Positions 1 through 12,393 of a DNA stretch of 64,000 bases are shown piece by piece. This DNA comes from Chromobotia macracanthus (taxonomy: Eukaryota > Chordata > Actinopteri > Cypriniformes > Botiidae). Location: contig JAZGTH010000068.1 in assembly GCA_036877525.1 (NCBI GenBank), forward strand, positions 3,924,001-3,988,000. Direction: 5' to 3'. The notes beneath the pieces were generated by a model, which had not been told where the DNA came from, did not search any database, and saw nothing but the letters and a program-made list of their open reading frames with translations. Position numbers and translations under genes: made by a program. The stretch's first letter is position 1. Every line of letters begins with the position of its first letter.

Positions 1-640
1 ATGTGAATAATCCATTCACATATTAATAGTTGATTAAAAAAGCCCCCTAATGAAGATATTAAAAAGTCACAATATTGTGGTAGTCTAGTTTGAAAAAAGT
101 TGCTTGAGATCCATGTGTTGAATGGCTCCACCTGCTCTCAGTAGCTATGGTTTGGGACAATGCTTGGCCTAAAGATCAGTGTGGATGAGGCCGTGCTGAC
201 CATGAAAAGTTAGTATGGTCAAGGGCTTAATAAAGTTATCTTTATCTTTCTAAGGTCATCTTTCCATACTAAATCATGCTTGATTGACAACCCTAATGTA
301 TGTCAATGCTCTGTGAAAGAACACCTTCAGAAGAAGAAAACAGGCTGAAGAACAACCTTCACATCTCTGTTATAAATCACACACATTTTTCCAAAAGAAA
401 ACAGATCTGCACAGCAACTTGTGATGAATACATTTCCACAGAACCTGTGATTTTCCAAAACAACAGATTTGAAGAAATATTTTCCAAACAACTGACTGCC
501 TTTATCCAGGCTGCATCATGGTAACAATACAGTTTGTCAAAGCTTCAATCACAGCCACAAACGCGCACGTTAAATCTGCGTGAAACGAAAATAATATCGT
601 CTTACTCAAAGCTAGACTTCAGGAGAGGATAGCGAATAGG
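1..640. other. Unique AT-rich sequence, no gene seen
   Basis: AT-rich sequence with no recognised repeat. One 74-codon frame (300-524, +) lacks splice or promoter context and reads as chance. Confidence 0.6.
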
Positions 641-647
641 TGTGTGT

Positions 648-717
648 TCCGTGCTCAGTTAGTAAAGCACGGTGTTAGCGACACTGAAATCATGGGTTCG
701 ATTTCCAGGAAACACAC
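648..717 (+). mobile_element. tRNA-derived SINE head, degraded
   Basis: The segment resembles the tRNA-like head of a fish SINE. It has a box A-like stretch (TGCTCAGTTAGTAAAGCAC, about 652-670) and a strong box B (GGTTCGATTTC, 695-705), followed by AGGAAACACAC. The same order of motifs recurs in the better-preserved copy at 53127-53267. The usual 3' tail is not visible after 717, so this is a truncated or eroded copy. It is not a functional tRNA, because no clean acceptor or anticodon stem can be drawn. Confidence 0.65.
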
Positions 718-759
718 AAAGATTGGCCATACAGTATGTGTTGTCTTTCCTCAACTACA

Positions 760-1215
760 GCCATTTTAAAGCATTTGGGTATTGGGTGATATAAGCAAAT
801 AAAAGATTTTGAAAGCAAATACTTAATTTTGTAATTTTTTTCCAGTGCCCGATTTGTTTTAAGCTCTTAAAATTGTGAAATGAGTTTTCAGTAAGCCATC
901 CATTTCTATTCATCCTAATGGACTGACTGCCATTGAGATGAACAGAAATGAATGGCTTTCACAGGTAAACTCCTCTGATGAAACGGAGTCTCGACCTCAT
1001 TATGAATAATGACAGATATGTGATTGCATGAGTGCTACATACCCTGAAGAATACCTGAGTACATGAAACATGCAGCATTTATTCAATTAAACACCAGTAA
1101 TAATGTATCAAAAGGAACATCGTGCAATTTAAATGTAAAAGTACAGCTCATATTTACTTGATTAAAAGTATTGCTGTTAAATCTGCTCTCAAAGGATTTT
1201 TTGTCCTATTTATTG
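760..1215. other. Unique sequence, nothing recognised
   Basis: AT-rich, non-repetitive sequence without an open frame of note or recognisable motif cluster. Confidence 0.5.
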
Positions 1216-1217
1216 TA

Positions 1218-1345
1218 ATTTCTATGGTTTAGAAGGTAGTGTGCTAACACTCCACATATAAGCATTGTTGGCTTGCAGGGACCTGGGTTCAAATCCAGCT
1301 CAGCTCATACCCTTATCTTTTCTGCCTCTATTGTTCTGTGAATAA
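1218..1345 (+). mobile_element. tRNA-derived SINE, second family
   Basis: A tRNA-like head (box A-like GGTTTAGAAGGTAGTGTGC near 1226; box B GGTTCAAATCC at 1286-1296) is followed by a pyrimidine-rich body. It ends in a short A-rich segment containing AATAAAGTGAATAGAG. A box B, a C/T-rich middle and an AATAAA-like tail are typical of a widespread fish tRNA-SINE group. The copy at 29515-29640 shares this organisation. It differs from the TTGGATAAAAGC-tailed family at 53 kb. Confidence 0.55.
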
Positions 1346-2249
1346 AGTGAATAGAGAAAAAAGTTACTAAAGTACATTTAACAGAGATATCGTATCTCTG
1401 CCTGTCATCCTTTTACCACTTCTACATTTTCACAAAATTTTTCCAAAACATTCCGAAACTGTTTTAGTCAGTCGGTTTTGCTGAATGAGACATGCATCTG
1501 AATGCATTCCCTTGTGTCCTACTGGGATGTAAGAGTCTGAGCACCATTATGTGTTTGTGTATTCTGGTCATAGTTGAGGAGAGAGGCACTCTGGGAAAGA
1601 ACTGGGTGCAAGGATAAACAGCTCCAGCAGTTTTGTCAAAAGGATTTCCTTGCTTGTGGAGTGGGCTATCACATCTCTGTCTCTGTCATGGTGATAAGAG
1701 GTGTGAATGGGAGATTAACAGCCCGGCTGTGACAGCTCTACCTTGGTTCTGCCCTCATAGAATAGCTAAAAAGACAGAGAAGCTAAACTGTCGGAAAACT
1801 GTCAACTGCTTAAAATCCCCCTCCTGTGACTGACTCCGAAACGGACAGGCAGGAACGAGACTCCCAGTAGACTGCACAGCGCTACAGAATCCGCTGAATG
1901 TTCCATGTGAAATCATGTGCTCGTCTTTCTCTATCTTCATATGTATTCTCATCAGTAGTAGGTCAAGCTACATTTTTGACACAATCCAAATATTAAACTG
2001 ACTGCAGCTCAAAGCAGGCACTAATAATTATGACTTTTAAATATTGAGGTAAATGAGGAAATTATGGGGTAAAAAAAATCTTTAATCTCAAAATTAGTGG
2101 ATTGAAGCCATCTGGGAACTGTTTATGAAAAGCTCCTGAAAAGATCGATTTAGTAGACGGAACTTCAAATACAAAAATGAACTGTTTTCTCATAAAACAG
2201 GGACATCTGCAGAAACAAAGCACTTGATAGACAAAGCATATTCACATTC
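1346..2249. other. Unique sequence, nothing recognised
   Basis: Mixed-composition unique DNA. Open frames at 1633-1833 (+) and 1755-1952 (-) overlap on opposite strands, are short and match no family I know. Confidence 0.5.
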
Positions 2250-2450
2250 AATTATTTCCGTAATCAAAAACATGATTACTGAAGACATGAAGGCCGATAA
2301 CTGTTGATGATGTGGGCGTGTCCAGCAACTTTATGCAAATGAGAAGTGGCACCTTTCAGCGGCGTGATCAGCAGAAAAGCCAGAGAGCAATTATCAAAAT
2401 TCCCCCCACAAATTCTCTGCTCATTTATGACAGCATTTATATGTTTTATT
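2250..2450. promoter_or_regulatory. Candidate non-coding regulatory island
   Basis: A non-repetitive block contains a perfect POU octamer (ATGCAAAT, 2333-2340), an inverted GTAATCA/TGATTAC pair (2260-2266 and 2273-2279) and several AT-hook-like homeodomain cores. This motif style is common in vertebrate developmental enhancers. Conservation cannot be judged from one sequence, so the call is an inference. Confidence 0.3.
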
Positions 2451-3529
2451 TAATATAAAGATTAAAAAATGTTATAGTTGTATTATATTTAATATATATA
2501 TGAGAAGGGAATATGTATATTTTGCATATATAAATGTATAAAGTATGTTAAACAACATATTCACTTCTTCATACCAGCATGTCCTTGGTTGGTGTTTGAT
2601 GTGCTTGGTTGTAGTATAACTGTTAAAAATCTGGTAACCAAAAAGGTAACCCGGTTCAGTCTCAAGCAGGGACTCATCATGTGGAGATTTACTGTGGTCC
2701 CAATCCCACTTTATAACTGTTGTGTTCTCAAACAGGACACTTGACCTAAACTCGCTCCAAAGGGAACAGCTCCACAATTAGCACATCCTGAGTTGCTTTG
2801 GATGAAAAGCAACTGCAAAATAACAACTATTGTGCTCCTCTTATAATCTTAAAAGCTGTGCTGTCAGCTCAAAGATGTTCTTGCGCCTGGAGTATAAATA
2901 TTAAGATGCATTCTGCTCTCTCTGGCACTGGTGCCCAGCAAGCCGCAATCTTGGTCCATCTGCTTGTGTCTGCTGTATTTAGTACCCTTATGTGTGAACA
3001 TCTGTGTAGAGGTCCTAGCATCTCCTCCCTCGTGCGTGCGGCTTGGAACAAAAGACTCTGCTAGCTATAATCATGCTAAAGCTCCTCTGATGTTGTCCCG
3101 CGACACAAGGAAGGCGTTTCAATTATGCATGAGAACTGCATCAAAAAGACTTGGGGAAGGTTTTTTTAACAGTTTTTTTTTGTTTGGGGGGGGTCCTGCC
3201 ACTTCACAAGACCGTTTGCAGAGTCGCTTAAACATACGCACAGTCTTTTCTTAGCAATCCCTCTGCAGTTGGTTATTAGTTTTAATGAGCAGAGTGAAGA
3301 TGAGAAGAAAACGTAAAGCTTGCATGTAAAACTCTTGTTCTTTTATGGGCCGTGTGACAGCGGAAATCGCCGGTTGCACGAAATGATGATTTGGACAAAG
3401 GCTTCTTTGATTTCAGTCATTCTGAAAATGAAAGTCCTTAAACTGAAGGCTGAAGTGGATGACACCCAGACGTAAACAAATAAGGTGAAAATACATTTTT
3501 CTAATTTGCCTGTCAAAGCGACTGAGGAA
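2451..3529. other. Unique sequence with poly-T and poly-G runs
   Basis: No gene recognised. Frames at 2472-2777 (-), 2798-3064 (+) and 2931-3254 (+) are about 90-107 codons, overlap each other in different frames and have no family features. A T8 run followed by a G8 run lies at about 3174-3194. The rest is ordinary AT-rich DNA. Confidence 0.5.
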
Positions 3530-6500
3530 GTGCAACACTTAAAATCAATCTGTCTTACTGTTGCAGTTCAGCCTTTTTACGAAAGCCGAAAGCTGTGCGA
3601 ACACTAGATAAACCGACACAGGATACAAATGAAATCCACTCTGGGGTTTCAGATGTATGGTGACCTCAACAGTCACAATCCAATCCTGTGGAAGCTGTAC
3701 ACACAAATGCATAACAATGACAAATGGCTTTGCAAGCACAGCAGGTAGGCAAAATGAACTGATTGTTTTAATTGTCTTAAGTAAAGATTTTGATTAAAAT
3801 GTAGCTTTAATTACAATACTTACATACAATTACCATTCAACCCTAACTGTAAAACACTTTATAATTGAGCAGAACTCCACTTACAGGAATTATAACGGTA
3901 ACTTCAACCACCTCAGAAGGATTATTATAGGACAACTTTACAGCTCAAATAATTCACATTCAGAATAATTCATAAAAGGGCTTTGACTTAAATACACACC
4001 TAAACCATCATAAACCCCGATGATTTTTTGCAGTAATCAACAGAAGCTGTGGTATAAATCTTAAATTGAAAATGAGTTTAATCCAAAAGAGTCCTTAAAG
4101 GGCTGTAATTTCAGTCGTTCCAACATTCTTCAAAATATTTTCTGTTTCCAACTGACGACAGCCAATAATAATAAACGATGAAAATAATTCAGGTGAGATC
4201 CCAGTAAGCCAATTTGAATGGCACCAGCCTGTCTGCATCATTTTGCTTCAAAAAATATTCTTATAAGTGGTAAAAAAAAAAAAAAGCAAAGGTTTTCATT
4301 CAGTATGCAAATCTAGCCTGTTAATTGTGGTAATAAATGTTGAGCTCTCAAACTCTTGTTATGCAAGGGGACACCTGTACTAAATAATTAAGGTCACCTT
4401 ATAAGTAAACAACAGCCGCTTCTTAACTGAGCTGTTGGTATTGGTTTGGGCTGGCGGTCGTCTCCCTTTTTGGTAGCAGGAACATGTCAATATATTATTA
4501 TTTGTTTGTATTTGCTTGTAAAAGTGAACTGCAGTTTATACATGACTGATTAAAGTGATTTAACTCAATCGTGATTGAATAAGCTGGAGGGGTTTGAAAC
4601 GTAAGAGTCTTTTCTTCAATCACATATACACTAAGCCAGACAACCTTTAACCCTTATCAGGAGGCAATAATGAAAAGTCTTATAGCCAGACTGCTGAGCT
4701 GATCTTTGATATAGCCTGTTTCCTTGTTAAAGCCCCTGACAGCTGTCCGGCCTCTTGCTAAGTAAGTACGAGCTCTACAAAACAAACACATACTGACAGT
4801 TTCAGACCTACACAAACAGATCCAGGCTAATTAAGCTGCTTTCCTAACTCCCAATCCGCCCAACTTACTCATCTCAGGAAGCCACATACAAACAGCTTAG
4901 CGGTAGTAAAGTCACCGCTTTAACACAGCCACAGTCCAAAGCCTCTGATCATGACATCATCACTCTATAATTGTTACACGACATGCCTCCATGACCCTGT
5001 TAACACCCTGTATGAAGATCCATCTCTGAGAATCCAACCTCAAGTTGCATTGCTGTTTAAACATCCCATGAAAGATGTATTGCTCGTGGTTTGCTCTTTT
5101 ACAGCTCAGTGGAGAAAACAGATCCGTTTCATTTAGGAATCAACTCTGTTTCAGATATTTCTCTTAAGATGCCTTGGACCAGGAAAAGACACAAATATAA
5201 CAACTCTGACTTTGGCTTTTGATAGAATCTGGTATCTCTGAGTGACAAATCAGAGAACAGTTTATGACATTGTTGATCTCTGCTCTTAATCTCAAGATGA
5301 GACACCTGCAAGATTAGTGGGATTCTATTCTAAGGGGAATAATCATATAATAAAATATCCAATAAATAATAAATATAATAATAACACACCTCTCAGTTTG
5401 GTCTAATTACTGTCCAGGAGAAATAAAGAGATGTGAAAAGTTGACTAGCTTGTCAAGAAAAAGTGTCATTTTTAAAATAGTGTCAAAACTGTTGTCATGG
5501 TGATGTTATGGTGGCACATTATTTGTGCACCTAACTTAATTGAATGCAACATATTGCATCTGGAGAATTACATTTTAATAGATCAAACATTCTGATGTCA
5601 ATGACGCTGCTTATTAAACACATGTAAAGAATCGATCTGCCTCTAGTAATTGTAATTAGTGTTTTGACTGTTAATCTCAGTCAATTAACTAATAAGTCTT
5701 GATGAGAAAGATCACTCATGTCATGGGATGCAGATGTTCAAGCCTCAGGCCAGGATACAGAGCTGTGACTAACTGCTTGTTGTTGCTCTTTAAATCAACT
5801 GAATTAGTCACATCTGGTTAAGACATTTTGTTAAAGTAGTATTTAGACAATGAAACGGATGAAAATGCTATCACCATTTAATTGTCCTTTATCATTTGAA
5901 ACTTATTCTTTCATGGGAACCAAAATGAGATGTCCAAACAACTCTCTCATGCCAATAAATAAAGGATGGTAGTATTGTTTTAGTTTTGGGTGCACTTTAA
6001 GACAAATGAAAGGATGTAAAAAATATGCACTGAACGCTGCACAATCCATCTTTCCAATCTGAAGTATTAGCAAATAAATATCTGTGTTCTGTTGTTGTAA
6101 TGGGGCACGACTCTTTCCAGTCACCATTTATTTTTAAGAAGACAAAACGGCACTTAATTTAATTTATTGGCCTGTAATAGGCTGCCTAGTCAAGCGTAGG
6201 ATTAGTGAACTATATGAACCTAAACAGCTGTTGGGCAGTAATTTCTTTCAACTTGACCTGTTTTTCATAATCTGCTTTTACTGCATACCACAGGAAAAGG
6301 AAGTAAGTTCGAAAATGAAACCAGAAGCTCACTTGAAGCCGATATTTTCTTTGGAATAGGTCGTAATGGGAATCAATGCAGCAGCGATTTGACCAAGCGA
6401 AGCATCACTGAAATGGATGACTTTTCTTAATCATCTGATGGAAAATAGAAATAGCAATCTGCAAAAGGATGACGCAAAACAGTTATGAAACAATCGAACC

Positions 6501-7016
6501 CTCTCTTTTTTTCAGCCTGACACCCAGGGGTCTGTTTTTCTCTGTTTGAAACAAAATCTGTATAATATGAATATATATCTAAAAATCGGATAAAAATCAT
6601 ATTAAAAAATTCGCACGCTGTTCCAGAGCTATTGCTCGGGCCAGTGGACTCTTCACAGGAAAGACCTCTGTGAGTCAGGGAGTACAAGCTCTTTTCCATA
6701 GTTCAGCCAATTAGGGTAAATAGCTTCAGCCTGGGTTCTGCTGAATGTGAACCTACAGAAATCAACTAACAAATGGGCTTATGCTGCATATATGCTTTGT
6801 AATGCTAGTGTAAAACAATATTGTGTTGTTCTGCGCAAACATCCTTTAATCAGCGTCTTGTTTACCAGTAAAGCATTCTTAAAACGAGAGAAATGTAATT
6901 GAGAAGCAAAAGTGCATAAGATATGAAGCCTTAAATCTGACAGTTTTGTTCGATTTCAGCAAGTTTGCTTCTCAGGTAAATTTATCTCAAGTGCTTGAGA
7001 TATTTTACAGGATTAA
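3530..7016. other. Long gene-free stretch
   Basis: About 3.5 kb without a recognised gene or intact repeat. It holds an A13 run at about 4271-4283 and scattered short open frames of 90 codons or fewer. The block at 3530-3740 has more even base composition and could be regulatory, but no specific motif supports this strongly. Confidence 0.5.
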
Positions 7017-7287
7017 AGACACAGAGATGCTGATTAAATGCATGTCTGTGTACTAGATTGTGTGAATAACCTCAGGATGATTAAACCAAAGATAGCGTGC
7101 ACATAAAGCTATATATGTTTTTAATTGCGCCATTTGTCAGCCACATTTATGAGGCTAACCACAACAAATTGAGTGGAATGGTTTTGTTGAAGAGATGTGC
7201 TGGATGCTGGATCAAATTTGAAATGCAAGAGAGAATAAAAAGAAAGACATGCACAAAACTGACCCTAAAATACATTTGAACAGCACC
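7017..7287 (+). repeat. Local diverged duplication, copy A
   Basis: This segment aligns by eye, end to end, with 8484-8778 in the same orientation. The best-preserved core (7130-7164) matches 8608-8642 at 32 of 35 positions, and all three differences are transitions. Both copies finish with similar A-rich ends (AAAATACAT..GGACA/GAACA..CA(C)CAGT-type). It could be a duplicated regulatory element or two copies of an uncatalogued interspersed repeat. No coding potential is evident. Confidence 0.7.
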
Positions 7288-7539
7288 AGTTTTTATATTC
7301 TGCAGTTTTGTCTTTTTAGCCTCATTTTTTCCAACTGACTGGTTAAAAAAACTGAAGCCCAAAAAGCCAGTTTTTCCTTCCTAAAAAATACAATATGATC
7401 ATTCAGATATTCTTTTTATTTTGCAAAAGAAATAAATGCTTAACTATGATAAGCAGGGCTGCATTTTCCTCACAGGTGACAAGTCTGATGAAAATGGAAG
7501 AATACTTGATCCCTCACATGCTAATTAAAGAAACGTCAT

Positions 7540-8460
7540 ATTGCTGATGGACAGGCGTTGAGCATTTTAAAGTTGTGTACCTGTGGGTGGCTGACATGTA
7601 CATCTCAAGGTGAGTAATGAGGCCCCATGTCACCCAGCAGATCCACGTTACATAAGTTTATATGCTACATCTGTACACGTCCCGAAGGTGTGGATGATGA
7701 AAATGGATATCACTCATTGACGCTGGGTGACATTGTGCAATGTGTCACTAGAGGCTCTTCGTTAGCAGAGGTATCATTAAGTGCACAACTCGCCACTACA
7801 CCTGCATGAATTAGGTTAATATAGGTTAATGCTAGTTAGTGCTGGTCTGGGGCTGATCTTGTTGGGGCGGTCAAGGTTTGGATGGTTAGCTTTGACAGAT
7901 AGTCCCTGCTTGCAAATGCAATAAGTACACCATTATGTGGACCAAAACCATATTACCCACTGCTGGCCATCATAAAATATTTTGTAACCCCACATCAATA
8001 GTGAATATGTATAATGGTCGACCAGCCTGGTCTTTCAAGTCACGGTTAAGTTAAAAAGCTTAGCAGGAACATCATCCTCCAAGACAACTTTTGACGGTAT
8101 CTGTTTTGTTTGGAACCACCTGTGTGTATATAAAAGCAACGCCACAAAAGCATCACCACCTCAACAGAAGACGCTTCTTGCTCCTGCGTGATGTCACTGG
8201 CTCTGGGTGACAGACGGCTGTCGTGTCACCCATCCGAGCCACTGACAGCCTTGTCACAGCTTGTCATAGCTGTTGTTTGTCAGGTCAGTGGGGCCGTCAG
8301 CAAGTCCACAAGCCTTCAGGAGCGCACAATACACTGGGGAGTGTATCTCAGACTGGAGACTGCCTGTCTCCTCTCACATGCACAACTCACACACAGAGGT
8401 ATAATGAGACGCGGAGAACTGGAGGGTGGAAAGGGAGTTGAGAAGAGCTAATCACATATC
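7540..8460 (+). promoter_or_regulatory. GC-richer block with TATA box and TGTCACCC boxes
   Basis: The block between the two duplicated copies is richer in GC than its surroundings. It has inverted TGTCACCCAGC boxes (7628-7638 and 7722-7732), a hairpin-forming GGGTGACA/TGTCACCC pair (8205-8212 and 8224-8231) and a textbook TATA box (TATATAAAAG, 8127-8136). An open frame follows from an ATG at 8191. This looks like a promoter or enhancer block. No initiation site can be shown from sequence alone. Confidence 0.35.
8191..8451 (+). CDS. Doubtful small open frame downstream of TATA box
   Basis: An 86-codon frame starts at the first ATG after a TATA box about 55 bases upstream and ends with TAA at 8449-8451. 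An AATAAA polyadenylation-type signal lies at 8641-8646. The ATG context (GCGTGATGT) is weak. The protein shows no recognised domain, no clear signal peptide and no family resemblance that I know. The order TATA, ATG, stop, AATAAA is the only reason to list it. A chance frame is the more likely explanation. Confidence 0.15.
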   Translation: MSLALGDRRLSCHPSEPLTALSQLVIAVVCQVSGAVSKSTSLQERTIHWGVYLRLETACLLSHAQLTHRGIMRRGELEGGKGVEKS

Positions 8461-8483
8461 TCAAGGACATGTCTTCTTGTTTG

Positions 8484-8778
8484 ACAGAGACAGATGACGG
8501 CACGTCTGTGGACTATATAATGTGTGTCTGTGTGAATTGCAATAACCGCATGATAAAGGCAAGCCGAAGATAGTGTGCGTATAAAACCGCATGTGATTTG
8601 AATTGGTCCATTTGTCAGCCGCATTTATAAGGCTAGCCACAATAAAGGAGGCTAATGGTTTTGTGGAAAAGATACTGTACAGTAGATACTGAAATACTGG
8701 TGAGAATGCTCTAAGACAGATAAAAAACTCACATATTATTGACACCAACAAAAAATACATCTGGACATCACTGGTGAC
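8484..8778 (+). repeat. Local diverged duplication, copy B
   Basis: This is the partner of 7017-7287, about 1.47 kb downstream in direct orientation. The shared core at 8608-8642 matches copy A at 32 of 35 positions. Copy B has small insertions relative to A near 8515-8545 and 8690-8720. Its core runs into AATAAA (8641-8646), where copy A has a different base order, so that signal is specific to B. Confidence 0.7.
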
Positions 8779-10179
8779 CTACAAGCACAAAGTGTGTTGA
8801 GGAAGAAGTCTTTGGGTATTTTCACACTTCGTTTTCAACTTTAATTTGATATAATTGATATGATATGGTCCAGGTTCCAAAAAACAACAGTGTACATGAA
8901 AATATTGAACTGGGGCTCTAACACATCTTGAATATACCAAAATGAGAACTGAATCAACTTTTCAGGCAATGCACAGTATAAATGCAAAGAAAATGTATAT
9001 GTTTTTCCAGATCTATTTATCCTTGGTTCACTTTTTGATCCAGTTAGGGTCTGGGTTCTTTTAAAAAGGAATAAAGTGTGAAAATTCCCCTAGAGATTTC
9101 CCTAGAGAAGTTTGTGCAAACTTTCTATCAAAAAATAATCATTGTCATAATCTGTCAGAAACTGGTCGCTTAGTACTAAATTCACAAGTCCTTTTCCCTA
9201 TATGGTGACTTCTATTTCAAAGATTAAGGTCACAGTAAAATGATGTCACCTCATTTCATTTGTACTGCTTTTGGTCCAACCAGTAGATGTCTAATTTAGC
9301 TCTTTTGGGACTTTGGGGAAAAGCGATGGGATGGGCTTTCAAAAACACATTACAAAGCAGCAGAAAATACAACCACTCTCTCAGTCCCTTCAACACACAC
9401 AAGCTTAACTCATTATCTGGGTAGAAGGGCATGTATTCTTCTAATCTCTACCATCAAATCTCTGCTCATGTCCAACATGCCTCATCAGCTTGATTTTAGA
9501 AAGAGAAGTGCATAGCCTAGCAAGATTATTCCGACAGATCTAGAGCAACATAATTTGGTGGTGAAACTAAATCCCTGTTACATGACAAGCTATCTACTGA
9601 AAAATGTCTTTCAACATGCCAGTGCAGGAGTTCTGTTTAACACAGCGCTGTGATTTAGACAGGAATGACTAGGTTTTGATCTGTAACACTCACATGTTTG
9701 GTAGAACATCTTTAAATTCTGGACTGATCCCAATTTCATCTGAGCTTCTGGTACTGCACATTGAAGCATTTTTTGTGATCTACCTGTTATGTGAGCGCTG
9801 TGGCCCTTCCTGGAAGAACATTGCTCATTGGTTGCTCTTTCATAACCAAGCAAATTTAATGAAGAATTCAGTTTTACCATTTTACCTTAATCTCAGATGT
9901 TTCTCCTAAAATGACTTTATGAAGAAAAAACAGAAATACACACAGTCATACAGTAAAAGAATAGAGATATACAATAATTATGATGCTGAGATTTTCTGGT
10001 CTTAGAAGAATGTAATGAGCAACATCTGAGTTTATAATGAAATCCTTGACTTTTAATTTCAGAGATCTTTATTTTTCAGAGATCGAATTTAATTTCGAGA
10101 TCTTTCTGAAACTTTTGAAGAGACACTAATGAGTTTAGCTGATCTTTTTCTCATCTGACAAGCAGAAAACTTAAGCAAA
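8779..10179. other. Gene-free stretch
   Basis: No gene recognised. Overlapping antisense frames at 9611-9880 (-) and 9676-9909 (+) look like chance. At 10050-10100 the phrases TTTCAGAGATC and GAGATCTTT recur in a short degenerate repeat with partial palindromy. Confidence 0.45.
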
Positions 10180-10620
10180 AATCTCCATTTGCCCTCATTG
10201 CTCTTTAAGGGAAACAGCCAGGATATTAAAGCACTCTCATTGGTGATTTTCCTAAGGACTGACTCAGGCAGCAGAAGGTTAGGGAGGCTAATACAAAAGC
10301 GGTATGTGCTTTGTCATCTTGTCTCCTAAGTGACCATAATGTGGGTGAGCCAGACCTGATACATGGCTAATATCTGCACAAAGCCAAGGAAGTCATGTTA
10401 ATGGCTGAGGAAAGGGAGGCAGGGAGGGTCGGATGTGCTGTTGATACTGTCTCAGACTCTCTTCTGACTGGCAGCTGCGTAATGAAGTCTTTGTGATGAA
10501 TCTGATGGGAGATGGAGGAATGATAAAGTACAGGCTTAATATAGCGCAGCCCTGTTTGAGCCCCATGCTTACAAGAGTTTCTGGTTAAGGGAAACATGAG
10601 CTCAGCCATGTTAACTAAAT
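10180..10620. promoter_or_regulatory. Candidate non-coding regulatory island
   Basis: Non-repetitive, balanced-composition sequence with no coding potential and several homeodomain-type TAAT cores. It stands out from the AT-rich flanks. The call is by style only. Confidence 0.25.
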
Positions 10621-11799
10621 TCGTTTTGGATTTCTAGAGTAAGTAGATCACTTTGACAGACAGATTTAGGCAGCGCTTTTGACAAAGGCTGTGACTTCCA
10701 GATATCAAAAAAATAACTGACTTTGAGGTGAAGATAAGCAGAATTAAGACAGATGGATCAATATTACGAGTTATAGAGTCACTAGTTTTTAATAACACCA
10801 TGGTTTTGGACATGCAATTATATGGTATTCTTTAAATGATGATGTATAGGAATCGTTCAATAGAACAGAATATGAGACAATACCACAATATTACCATGTG
10901 ATATGATTTACTGTTTCACAGTAATGTTTAAATTACATGGATTTTAACTAAACCATAATATGTTTTTTTGTAATTATGTACATGACGTATCTATGGAGTA
11001 GGTGAACCTACATCACGCTGCGTTGCATGTTGGGGCAGCGCTGCCATTTTAGGAGGATCGCTCTCTCTGCTGCTGATATGGAAATTAATATAGATATCAG
11101 CTTACCATTTGTTTTAGTTTTGCCTTGAAATTAAATCTATACATTTTAATGTCATCATTTGCAGGGTAGAGAGGCTATATTATTGCACTGCTTGATAATT
11201 TGATGTTTTTAATTATAGTTTTGTATCATGCTGGCACTCACTCGCTGCTCTCATACATACATGACAGTCATACATAACAATGTTAATTATCAACCAAACA
11301 TACAAAACTTTTAAAAACACTCAGCAATGTGATTATTAAGTAATAAGCAGTGGGTTTAAGTAGTGTCGACTCCTCAACCTGCTTCTCTAGGTGTTTTTAC
11401 CTGTAGAAAAGGTGAAAAATATGTATTATATTGTCTAGTTTTCTCCTTGAACAATGAGGCGTGTTACTGTGACTGTTCTTGATGCAGCAGGAATGACCTA
11501 CAGTGGTGACATTTTTCATAATCATGACAGAAAATCAAAATAGTGCCCAACTCACTAACAGAAAGGCAGCGCAATCTCCTAATATGGTGTCAAAACAAAA
11601 CATTTACCCAGAATTCAACATGGTGTTACATCAACCTTACATTCTCTATAAGCCTGCGAGATACCAAGTCATTTCACCTACTGGAGGTGGGGAAAGCAAG
11701 CTGAAGAAACATTTTCCTTTTTATCTCCTCATGCTGAAAACATGACACAAGAAAAAGATAGAATATTATAAAAAATAAAGCCCTGCATCCCAACTCTAA
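10621..11799. other. Gene-free stretch
   Basis: AT-rich DNA without recognised genes. A GC-richer patch at about 11010-11075 contains a GCCATTTT (YY1-type) motif and could be the edge of an old repeat. Confidence 0.4.
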
Positions 11800-12390
11800 T
11801 CTCGCCAACCTCTACAACCTTCTATAAAAAACAAAATGGCTCTCCAAAGGAGGCTTGTAAGTGGGCCCCCCTAGCTGCTTGAAGAGCAGAACCCAGTCAG
11901 CATTTCAATGACCCAAATGCACCTCAGTCACATCTGAGGCAGGAGGGGATTTGGAGCCCCACTGCCACGAAATCAGACAATCAGGCTGAAGGTTTGGTCC
12001 GTGCCTGTCAGCAGGTAACATAAACATGAACACCACCTGTGAGATGATTTTCATGTAGGGTCTGGAAGGAGGCGCACATCCATGGACACAAGTAAGCAGC
12101 ACATCAGTAAAGCAAACACGGGTTAGTCTTGGCTACTGGGACCCCTGCTTCATCTGCCTGCCCCGAGCACAAAGGCCGTTGTTAGGGCTATGAGGTACAC
12201 CACAACCCTCTGTGCTGTTTGTCACTTAAACTTTCTGACCCATATACATCCTTTCTCTCATTCATTACTGTTTCCTCTCTGCTACATGGATAGTTCTGGC
12301 AGGTTGTGGTCTTAGGGCTGGGGTGCAGTGGTGAAATATGACTGGATTTCCCCAAGCATAAGACAAGATAAAGGAACCCTCTGTACAATT
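11800..12390. promoter_or_regulatory. Candidate non-coding regulatory island
   Basis: GC-richer unique sequence with palindromic CTCAGTCACATCTGAG at about 11923-11938. No open frame with coding character is present; frames at 11905-12102 and 12188-12388 (-) are short and featureless. It adjoins the hairpin cluster at 12394. Confidence 0.25.
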
Positions 12391-12393
12391 ACT

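Noticed and set aside
648..717. Functional tRNA gene
   Set aside because: Box B is good, but no cloverleaf can be drawn; it matches SINE heads instead.
2931..3254. 107-codon frame (+)
   Set aside because: Overlaps other frames and includes poly-T and poly-G runs that translate to low-complexity residues.
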